Shown: positions 8,545-15,841 of the stretch, one piece after another | Layout of the letters: each line of letters begins with the position of its first letter | Position numbering within the stretch: position 1 is the first letter of the stretch | From: an uncultured Eubacterium sp. | GTDB taxonomy: Bacteria; Bacillota; Clostridia; Lachnospirales; Lachnospiraceae | Direction of reading: 5' to 3' | Length of the DNA: 64,000 nucleotides | Assembly: GCA_945939115.1 (NCBI GenBank) | Contig: CAMEVC010000004.1 | Location: 1 to 64,000, forward strand | Translations under genes and position numbers: made by a program | The notes under the pieces: generated by a model | Database searches by the model: none | What the model was told of the DNA's origin: nothing | What the model saw: the letters and a program-made list of their open reading frames with translations, nothing else

Positions 8545-9552
8545 ATGCCATTTTTATCCGAGACATTTCATATGCGAAAGCTTGCTGAGAGTGCAGTTAA
8601 TATTAAGACTACATATATTACCGATGGTAAGCTGGCTGACAGGAATACAGATGGAACGAAAAATGAGGATGTTATTAACGGAATACGGTGCAGGAAAGAA
8701 TACTATGTACGTGGTAAGCTGGCGCATATTGAGAAGCTTTTCGATTCAAGAATAGAGTATACATATGTATCAGAGGATATGAATGAAACGCCACACACAT
8801 GCTCAAATTGCGGGTTCAGTGGAGTTATTGGGGATTTCGCTGACGGATGCCCATACTGTAAGGCAGCGTACAACATAGATTACACCGACAAGGATTTGGG
8901 AAGTAAGTATCATTATGATTTTGTATTGAAAAAACCTCTTTACAGGATAGTTACAGCTATTGTTGACTGTATTATATCTTTTATATTGTCGTATATTTTC
9001 ATTGTCAATACATCGAGAACATTTAACCCATACGATGTTTCAAAGATATTCATATATGGAGTGATTCTGGCACTGGTGCTTTATTATCTCTTTTATATAT
9101 GTGATGCATATGTGGTACTTGGCCCAATCAGAAGATATAAAGAGCGGCAGAACAAGAAACAGATGGAATTCTGGAGCCGCACAGGGATTGACAAGAAGAA
9201 GTTCTTTAATAATCTTAATTATGAAGTTTACAGAAAGTATTATTCACAGCCGGGAATAATAGATTTTGACATTATAGATTATACAGACTTTTATGAATAT
9301 GAGCGTGCCGGAGTTATGTGTGTAGATGTAAGCCTGGAAGTAAGGCTTGTATATCTTAAGAATAACCGTGTATCTTCCAGGTATAAGAAAGATATAATTA
9401 CGCTTATGAAAGCTGATAATTCGATGAAGCTGGCGCCGGGGCTAAATATTATTAAGTGTCCTAAATGCAATGCCAATATTGATGCAACTGAAGGGGTATG
9501 CACATATTGTGGAACTAAAGTGGGATACATCCAGGAGTGGATAATGCAATAA
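8545..9552 (+). CDS. Zinc-ribbon membrane protein, Tim44-like C-terminal region
   Basis: 335 residues with two four-cysteine zinc ribbons: CSNCGFSGVIGDFADGCPYC near residues 90-110 and CPKCNANIDATEGVCTYCG near the C-terminus. Two membrane segments lie between them at about residues 135-185, and the region after them (GIDKKKFFNNLNYEVYRKYY onwards) resembles Tim44-like peripheral domains. It ends the four-gene operon, 11 bases after the small protein, and is followed by a terminator. A role in binding, anchoring or moving the product of the radical SAM enzyme is an inference from position. Confidence 0.7.
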   Translation: MPFLSETFHMRKLAESAVNIKTTYITDGKLADRNTDGTKNEDVINGIRCRKEYYVRGKLAHIEKLFDSRIEYTYVSEDMNETPHTCSNCGFSGVIGDFADGCPYCKAAYNIDYTDKDLGSKYHYDFVLKKPLYRIVTAIVDCIISFILSYIFIVNTSRTFNPYDVSKIFIYGVILALVLYYLFYICDAYVVLGPIRRYKERQNKKQMEFWSRTGIDKKKFFNNLNYEVYRKYYSQPGIIDFDIIDYTDFYEYERAGVMCVDVSLEVRLVYLKNNRVSSRYKKDIITLMKADNSMKLAPGLNIIKCPKCNANIDATEGVCTYCGTKVGYIQEWIMQ

Positions 9553-9566
9553 TAATTATATTATAT

Positions 9567-9614
9567 ACCTTCGTTTTTGTGCGTGGTTCTATGAACCGGT
9601 GCAAAGACGAAGGT
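9567..9614 (+). terminator. Terminator of the radical SAM operon
   Basis: A long stem starts with ACCTTCGT and closes with ACGAAGGT, with inner pairing of GTGGTTC/GAACCGG, followed by TTATTTATTT. It separates the radical SAM operon from the sulfate transporter. Confidence 0.7.
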
Positions 9615-9671
9615 TATTTATTTGGGGCGGTAACTCATAATTCTGAAATTTTAAAAAACTGAATTTCCTAT

Positions 9672-9699
9672 TTGCATACAACTTAAGTATGTATATAAT
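9672..9699 (+). promoter_or_regulatory. Promoter and palindromic operator of the sulfate transporter
   Basis: TTGCAT (9672-9677), 16 bases and TATAAT (9694-9699). The palindrome CATACAACTTAAGTATG (9675-9691) overlaps the -35 box and spacer. It has the same 17-bp length and CATAC...GTATG arms as the one at 2141-2157 in front of the AprA-like remnant, suggesting a common sulfur-responsive repressor. Confidence 0.6.
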
Positions 9700-9746
9700 C
9701 CTCAACATAGTAACATATAAAACTAGTAGGAAATACAGAGGTAAAT

Positions 9747-10877
9747 ATGAGGAATTTATTTATGAGAAGATTATCAGGAAAGGATTTCTTTACAAAGAAT
9801 TTATTAACAAAGGTTACAGCATTAGCAACATCAGTTATTTTATCAGTGTCAGTACTTACAGGATGCGGAATTGGAAAGACTTCAGAGGATGTGGATTATT
9901 CGCAGCCGGTAGAGATTACCAATGTATCTTATGATCCGACAAGAGAGTTATACGCATCATACAATGAGCTGTTTGAGAAACATTGGAAGGAACTTCACGG
10001 TCAGGATGTTACGATTGTACAGTCACATGGAGGTTCAGGAAAGCAGGCGCTGGAAGTAGCCAACGGACTTGAGGCGGATGTAGTTACATTAGCACTTGAG
10101 GGAGATGTGGACACTATCAAGGATGCAGGTATTATTGAACCTGGTTACACAAGTGAGTTTGATTTAGACAGTTCACCTTATACATCAACAATCGTATTCC
10201 TTGTAAGAAAGGGCAATCCGAAGAATATTCAGGATTGGGATGGCCTTTTAAAGAACGGAGTTGGAGTTATCACTCCTAATCCTAAGACTTCAGGAGGTGC
10301 ACGCTGGAATTATCTTGCAGCATGGTATTACTTCGAGAAGAAGGGACAGTCAGAGTCACAGATACAGGAAAGCATCAAGAAACTCTATAAGAATGTTCTT
10401 GTGCTTGATTCAGGAGCAAGAGGTTCAACAACAACATTTACAGAGAATGGACAGGGAGATGTTCTTATCGCATGGGAGAATGAGGCATTTCTTGCTTTAA
10501 AGGAGGACCCGGACAAATATGACATAGTTGTTCCGTCAGTTTCAATCCTGTGCCAGCCAACCGTTGCTGTAGTTGATGAGGTGGTTGACGAGAGAGGCAC
10601 GAGAGGTGTTGCCACAGAGTATCTTTCATATCTGTACTCAGATGAGGCGCAGGAGCTGGAGACGCAGAATTACTACAGACCATCTAATAAGACTATTCTT
10701 GAAAAATATGCAACAACTGCATCAGGAAATACTATCACTAAACTTCCTGCTGATAACAAATGGATTGTAACAAATGTTGAACTTGTGGATATTTCACATT
10801 TTGGCGGATGGGGTGAAGCTACTAAGAAGCATTTCGCAGATGGCGGAATATTTGACAAAATATATGAGAAAAAATAA
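9747..10877 (+). CDS. sbp: Sulfate-binding lipoprotein of ABC transporter
   Basis: 376 residues with a signal peptide ending in the lipobox LTGCG (Cys40). The mature part carries sulfate/thiosulfate-binding signatures: SYDPTRELYASYNELFEKHW, QSHGGSGKQA, NPKTSGGARWNYLAAW and ENGQGDVLIAWENEA, as in Sbp and CysP. It captures sulfate or thiosulfate outside the membrane and delivers it to the permease encoded by the next two genes. First gene of the operon, about 50 bases after the promoter, with AGAGG before the ATG. Confidence 0.95.
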   Translation: MRNLFMRRLSGKDFFTKNLLTKVTALATSVILSVSVLTGCGIGKTSEDVDYSQPVEITNVSYDPTRELYASYNELFEKHWKELHGQDVTIVQSHGGSGKQALEVANGLEADVVTLALEGDVDTIKDAGIIEPGYTSEFDLDSSPYTSTIVFLVRKGNPKNIQDWDGLLKNGVGVITPNPKTSGGARWNYLAAWYYFEKKGQSESQIQESIKKLYKNVLVLDSGARGSTTTFTENGQGDVLIAWENEAFLALKEDPDKYDIVVPSVSILCQPTVAVVDEVVDERGTRGVATEYLSYLYSDEAQELETQNYYRPSNKTILEKYATTASGNTITKLPADNKWIVTNVELVDISHFGGWGEATKKHFADGGIFDKIYEKK

Positions 10878-10902
10878 TTAAGGGAAAGGGGAAGAACACG
10901 AC

Positions 10903-11745
10903 ATGAAAGGAAAGATTAGAAGGAAACGCCGGGTTATACCGGGATTCGGACTTTCATTTGGAATAACATTAGCAATGCTGGGATTTATTGTGGTCATCCC
11001 CTTATGTACCCTGGTAATATTTTCGGCCAAACTGTCGTTCTCAGATTTTCTGGCGACAGTTACAAGACCGAGAGTGCTTTCAAGCTACAGAGTCAGTCTC
11101 GAGACTGCTTTGATTGCAGCACTTATTGATGCTTTTATGGGGACAATACTTGCATGGGTTCTTGTAAGATATAAGTTTCCGGGAAAGCAGATTATGAATG
11201 GCATAATAGAGCTGCCTTTTGCACTGCCAACAGCGGTCGCAGGTATCTCTCTCACACATCTTACAACAACGAATGGATGGATAGGCTCATTTTTCGCAAA
11301 ATTCGGAATCAGGATAGCGTATACAAGAATTGGTATTATTGTAGCGCTTGTATTTATAGGCATTCCTTTTGTTGTGAGAGCTGTGCAGCCGGTGCTGGAG
11401 AAAATCGATATTGAATATGAGGAAGCAGCAAATATGCTTGGGGCGGGCAGCAGACAGACTGTTCTTAAGGTTATTCTGCCGGAGATTCTTCCGGCACTCA
11501 TTGGCGGATTTACAATGTCCTTTGCAAGAGGACTGGGAGAATATGGAAGTGTTGTTTTTATTGCAGGTAATACGCCTTATGAGACAGAGATAACACCACT
11601 GATGATTATGTCTGAACTGCAGGAATACGACTATGCAAGTGCAACATCCATTGCGCTTGTGATGCTTGCCATCGCATTTCTGATTCTTTTTATTAATGCA
11701 GTACTTCAGAGCAGGAGTTCTAAGATAGTAAGTGGAATTTCATAG
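10903..11745 (+). CDS. cysT: Sulfate ABC transporter permease CysT (CysU)
   Basis: 280 residues with six membrane segments and the binding-protein-dependent permease signature EEAANMLGAGSRQTVLKVIL about residues 172-191, which docks to the ATPase. FALPTAVAGISLTHL and FTMSFARGLGEYGSVVFIAG are characteristic of the CysT/CysU sulfate permeases. It pairs with the CysW permease encoded downstream to form the membrane channel. It follows sbp by 25 bases with an AAGGGGAAG ribosome site. Confidence 0.95.
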   Translation: MKGKIRRKRRVIPGFGLSFGITLAMLGFIVVIPLCTLVIFSAKLSFSDFLATVTRPRVLSSYRVSLETALIAALIDAFMGTILAWVLVRYKFPGKQIMNGIIELPFALPTAVAGISLTHLTTTNGWIGSFFAKFGIRIAYTRIGIIVALVFIGIPFVVRAVQPVLEKIDIEYEEAANMLGAGSRQTVLKVILPEILPALIGGFTMSFARGLGEYGSVVFIAGNTPYETEITPLMIMSELQEYDYASATSIALVMLAIAFLILFINAVLQSRSSKIVSGIS

Positions 11746-11788
11746 AGATGGAGATGCATTTTCTTTCGAAAAACAAGGAGGAACATAT

Positions 11789-12601
11789 ATGAATATCAGA
11801 AAAGATTCAGGTCCGGTTAAATGGATACTTATTGGCATATGTGCGCTGTTTTTGTTCGTAATGCTGATTCTGCCGCTTACTTATGTTATGTTTACAGCAT
11901 TTTCAAAAGGGATAAAGGTATTTCTGGCAGCGGTAAATGATAAATATGCCCTGCATTCAATAAAGCTGACACTTGAGGTTTCGCTTATTGCTGTGGCAAG
12001 CAATACATTTTTTGGATTATTTGCATCGTGGCTCATAACAAAATTCCAGTTCAAGGGCAAGAAAGTAATATCTACTTTGATAGACCTTCCACTCACAGTA
12101 TCGCCTATTATTGCAGGTCTTATATATGTACTGACATTCGGAAGACAGAGCTTTCTGTATCCGTACCTTAAGGCTTTTGGAATTAAGATAATATTTGCAG
12201 TGCCGGGAATTATACTTGCGACTATATTTGTAACATTCCCATTCATTTCAAGAGAGCTTATTCCGGTTATGACAGCCCAGGGGACCGACGAGGAGGAAGC
12301 GGCGGCGCTTATGGGTGCAGGTGGATGGACTATTTTTACCAAAATTACGTTACCACATATTAAATGGCCGCTGTTATATGGAATTGTCCTGTGTACAGCA
12401 AGAGCCATGGGAGAATTCGGTGCGGTATCAGTTCTTTCCGGACATCTGCGGGGTAAGACCAATACTATGCCGCTTTACATAGAACTGTTGTATCAGGGAT
12501 ATGATTTTACAGGAGCTTTTGCAATATCAGCAATTCTTGTAATGATGGCGGTCATTATTCTGGTGCTTAGGAGTGTACTTGAATACAAGGAAAAACATTA
12601 A
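11789..12601 (+). CDS. cysW: Sulfate ABC transporter permease CysW
   Basis: 270 residues from the ATG at 11789, which has AAGGAGG in front; an earlier in-frame start at 11732 overlaps cysT and lacks such a site. Six membrane segments, the coupling motif EEEAAALMGAGGWTIFTKIT and CTARAMGEFGAVSVLSGHLR near the C-terminus mark it as CysW. It forms the permease with CysT. Confidence 0.95.
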   Translation: MNIRKDSGPVKWILIGICALFLFVMLILPLTYVMFTAFSKGIKVFLAAVNDKYALHSIKLTLEVSLIAVASNTFFGLFASWLITKFQFKGKKVISTLIDLPLTVSPIIAGLIYVLTFGRQSFLYPYLKAFGIKIIFAVPGIILATIFVTFPFISRELIPVMTAQGTDEEEAAALMGAGGWTIFTKITLPHIKWPLLYGIVLCTARAMGEFGAVSVLSGHLRGKTNTMPLYIELLYQGYDFTGAFAISAILVMMAVIILVLRSVLEYKEKH

Positions 12602-12622
12602 ACAGAAAGGCAGGGTAGCGAT

Positions 12623-13711
12623 ATGGGAGAAGCAGAGCAGACAATCGGCAAATATGTTGAGCTACGGAATATTAATAAGACTTATGGCAAGTTTAAGGCA
12701 TCTAATGATATTAATCTTGAAATTGAGAAAGGAAAGCTCATAGCGCTGCTCGGCCCAAGCGGCAGCGGAAAGACAACTATATTAAGGATGATTGCGGGTC
12801 TGGAGACAGCAGATTCCGGAGATATTGTAATTGACGGAAAGGTTGTAAATGATGTACCGGCAAGTAAAAGAGGTATAGGATTCGTATTTCAGAATTACGC
12901 ACTTTTCAGATATATGACAGTATATGACAATATTGCTTTTGGTCTGAAAGTTAACAAATGGAAAAAATCGGACATCAAGAATAGAGTTGACGAGCTTATT
13001 GAGCTTGTTGGATTATCGGGTATGGAGAAGAGATACCCTAACCAGTTGTCAGGAGGACAGAGGCAGAGAGTAGCCTTTGCAAGAGCTCTGGCTCCTAATC
13101 CGGAGCTGCTGCTTCTCGATGAACCCTTTGCAGCTATTGACGCGAAGGTAAGACAGGAGCTTAGAAGCTGGCTTCGGGATATGATAACAAAGGTTGGGAT
13201 TACAAGTATATTCGTAACTCACGACCAGGATGAAGCTATTGAGGTTGCAGATGAGATTGTTGTAACTAATCACGGACACATTGAGCAGATTGGGACACCG
13301 CGTGAGATATACAGGGAACCAAAGACAGCTTTCATGGCGGAGTTCATGGGTCATCCTGTACATATTGAACAGATTAATAAGTTAAAAGGTTTTAGCCAGC
13401 TTGATGACTCTGTGAAGGCAGTACTGCGCCCGGAGAACGTCAATATTACAAAGCTTGATGAGAAGATTGATTCTGTGGCTTCTGTAGAGAAGGGAATTGT
13501 AACGGGTAAGCTGTTCAGAGGCAAGGAAGTCGAGATTACTGTTAATGTTAACGGAATTGATGTTGTAGGAACAAGAAATGTGGAGGAGACTCCTATTAAG
13601 AAAGGTGAGGAGGTTAATATATTCATCCACAGGGCATTCACCTATGGGGATGACGGTATTGTCAACATCATAGAGAATGCCAATAAGACTGAAGAGTGGA
13701 TGGTTATTTAA
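12623..13711 (+). CDS. cysA: Sulfate ABC transporter ATPase CysA
   Basis: 362 residues. Walker A GPSGSGKTT, Q-loop FVFQNYALF, signature LSGGQRQRVAFARAL, Walker B LLLLDEPFAAID and switch histidine FVTHDQDEA are all intact, followed by a C-terminal regulatory domain of about 120 residues. It powers the CysT/CysW channel. Last gene of the sulfate uptake operon, 21 bases after cysW. Without assimilation genes in the window, the fate of the sulfate cannot be read here. Confidence 0.95.
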   Translation: MGEAEQTIGKYVELRNINKTYGKFKASNDINLEIEKGKLIALLGPSGSGKTTILRMIAGLETADSGDIVIDGKVVNDVPASKRGIGFVFQNYALFRYMTVYDNIAFGLKVNKWKKSDIKNRVDELIELVGLSGMEKRYPNQLSGGQRQRVAFARALAPNPELLLLDEPFAAIDAKVRQELRSWLRDMITKVGITSIFVTHDQDEAIEVADEIVVTNHGHIEQIGTPREIYREPKTAFMAEFMGHPVHIEQINKLKGFSQLDDSVKAVLRPENVNITKLDEKIDSVASVEKGIVTGKLFRGKEVEITVNVNGIDVVGTRNVEETPIKKGEEVNIFIHRAFTYGDDGIVNIIENANKTEEWMVI

Positions 13712-13712
13712 T

Positions 13713-13791
13713 CCGGGCTGTAAACAGTATGCTGCCATTCTGCGCCAGTATGTTACCATTCTGTGCCAGTATGCTATCATTCAGCCCCGGT
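13713..13791. repeat. Three 21-bp tandem repeats inside an inverted repeat
   Basis: Three near-identical 21-base units begin at 13725, 13746 and 13767 (first unit CAGTATGCTGCCATTCTGCG plus C). They are flanked by CCGGGCTG at 13713 and CAGCCCCGG ending at 13791, which can pair around them. The third unit covers the stop codon of the minus-strand GH28 gene. The element fills the gap between two convergent genes and may act as a terminator or be a small variable repeat. Confidence 0.65.
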
Positions 13792-15018
13792 ATGAAGATT
13801 TTTATCGGTATCATTGCCGGTTAAAGTTATATCGTTGCCTGTGAGATTGATGTCAGTGAGTATATATTGTTCAGGGTCTTCCAGTACATTGTAATAAATA
13901 TCACATTTGCATATACATTCGCGCATAGTGATGTGTTCTGCATAGGAAAGAGGGATTTCGTGACCTTGAAGGTTGTCAAACTGCGTCCAGGGATTAATGT
14001 TAATAAAGTTACATATCTTTCCCATGACATCTTCGAGGCGTATATATTCATATAGCTGAGGTGTATCCGGACGCATTTTCAGCCAGAGGAGATTATAGCC
14101 CTCTTTAACGTATATGTGGCGCATGATTATGTTCCTGTTATGAATGGACTCAGAACCGCAGGTGAGGCAGCCGTGGCAGAATTCAAATGTGCAGTCCTCT
14201 ATGATAATGCGCTCATTACTGCCATTGTCCGGACTCTTGTCAGCCAGTGGGCCTTTGCCGCCCTTTAGGGCTACTGCATCATCATTTACGTTCATAATAC
14301 AGCCTTTAATAAGGATATCTGAGCAGACATCAATATCTATGGCGTCTGTGCTTGGCGCTTTTACAGGAGTCCGCGGACTGAATATGGTGCAGTTAAATAG
14401 TTTCACATGGCTGCATCTATATATGTGTATGTTCCAGAACTGTGAGTTCTCAAAATGAAGTCCCGAAATAGTTACATTTGAACAATTGGACAGATATACG
14501 AGACGGGCACGCTGCTCATCCTTGTTGGTACAGTCAGGATTCCACAGCCGTCTCTGCCAGAAAGCCTTCCATGAGCGCAGGCCGTTTCCGTCAATTGTGC
14601 CGTTCCCACACATAACAAATCCATCAAGCCCTTCTGCATTGATTAGTGCAGAATAGTACATACAGGTTTCACCTTCTATCCGCGTCATCATAACAGGATA
14701 ATCGGTTATGTCATCGCTTCCTAAAAGAATTCCTCCGCTGCACAGATATAGATTAACCCCTGCTTTAAAGAAAAGCGCACCTGTCAGGTAGGTTCCCGGC
14801 GGGACAATAATAACTCCACCTCCATTGCTCGAGGCATCGTCTATAAGCTTCTGAAGCTGTTCTGTATATATATTTCCATCATCTTTTATCCCATAGTCTG
14901 TGATAATATACTGCTTTCCAAGCATGGAAAGAGCAGGTACGCCTGTGTCATGAAACCAGCCGTCTACCGGGGTATTATCTGGAAATGTGTCCTCGCTCAA
15001 TGAACTGTTAGGAATCAT
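13777..15018 (-). CDS. GH28 family pectin-directed glycoside hydrolase (polygalacturonase-like)
   Basis: 413 residues forming a right-handed beta-helix. The N-terminal GVIIVPPGTYLTGALFFKAG and later STDAIDIDVCSD, NVNDDAVALKGGK and FCHGCLTCGSE correspond to the GH28 catalytic segments with the NTD, DD and GHG motifs; the usual RIK motif is not evident. No signal peptide is present, so it is likely a cytoplasmic exo-acting enzyme that trims imported galacturonide oligomers, fitting a pectin user. It is a single gene, convergent with cysA. Exact substrate (galacturonide or rhamnogalacturonide) cannot be told. Confidence 0.85.
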   Translation of the reverse strand: MIPNSSLSEDTFPDNTPVDGWFHDTGVPALSMLGKQYIITDYGIKDDGNIYTEQLQKLIDDASSNGGGVIIVPPGTYLTGALFFKAGVNLYLCSGGILLGSDDITDYPVMMTRIEGETCMYYSALINAEGLDGFVMCGNGTIDGNGLRSWKAFWQRRLWNPDCTNKDEQRARLVYLSNCSNVTISGLHFENSQFWNIHIYRCSHVKLFNCTIFSPRTPVKAPSTDAIDIDVCSDILIKGCIMNVNDDAVALKGGKGPLADKSPDNGSNERIIIEDCTFEFCHGCLTCGSESIHNRNIIMRHIYVKEGYNLLWLKMRPDTPQLYEYIRLEDVMGKICNFININPWTQFDNLQGHEIPLSYAEHITMRECICKCDIYYNVLEDPEQYILTDINLTGNDITLTGNDTDKNLHTGAE

Positions 15019-15841
15019 GCTTTATCTCCGCTCGCTGAAATAATGAAAACATTATATCATAAATGATAATGGCTGGCTATGCTTATTATGCCTTATCCTT
15101 GTCAGTATTATTTTGGAGTTATCTATGAGACAGATTGTTATTGCCTTAACCGGCTGGATAAGCGAAGCACAAATAATTGGGCAAGAGGCAGGGTTACAGA
15201 GCTGAATGCCGGTTATTTGAATGATAAGGTTGTTTTTGAGATCAATTCTTATAATGATATAGGGATTCAGAAGAAAAAAGTTACTTGTGAAATGAGTGTA
15301 TAGAGTATTAAGGACGGTGTAGAGGTTTGAATCAGAAGGTTTTAGCGGACACTGGGAAATCAAGGATGATGAGTAATGTATAACAAGAGAAGTGTAAAAT
15401 ATTCTCGAAGCTAGTTAATATTTGATGGAGAGGTTTCCATTCCGTTTTCTAGGGTATCAACTGAGGAGATTCCACCAGTTAATTGTACTGTAAATGAATT
15501 TTCCGATTGCATTTCATCCTCTTCCGCACTATAATAATCTCATCGCAACAGTTTGGGAACAACCATTCAGTAGGTCAAAATAAATAGTGTAATTGATATA
15601 TAAATATGCCCCATATAAGACTGAAACTTAAACAAAATAAGTTAAGTTCAACCTGGGTCATAAAGAGTTTGAATAACTTCATTTTTATACTGATTATTTT
15701 ATATGGCAGGTAATCTATAGGGTTGCTTGCCATATTGATATGATCTAATAGGGATGATGGCATTTCCGGGTAGCACGGTGAATGATTCGGCCGGGCAAAG
15801 GAAGACAGTGTGATCAAATGGATGCCTGAGGAGGAAATGAA
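15019..15841. other. Long stretch without an intact gene; possible gene remnants
   Basis: No convincing gene is seen over about 820 bases. Two short frames look like decayed coding sequence: 15079-15303 (74 codons, ending KKKVTCEMSV) and 15415-15534 on the plus strand (39 codons, GEVSIPFSRVSTEEIPPVNC...). Neither has a clear ribosome site or a family I recognise. The upstream region of the hybrid kinase has a usable AGGAGG site (15828-15833) before its ATG. Confidence 0.35.
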
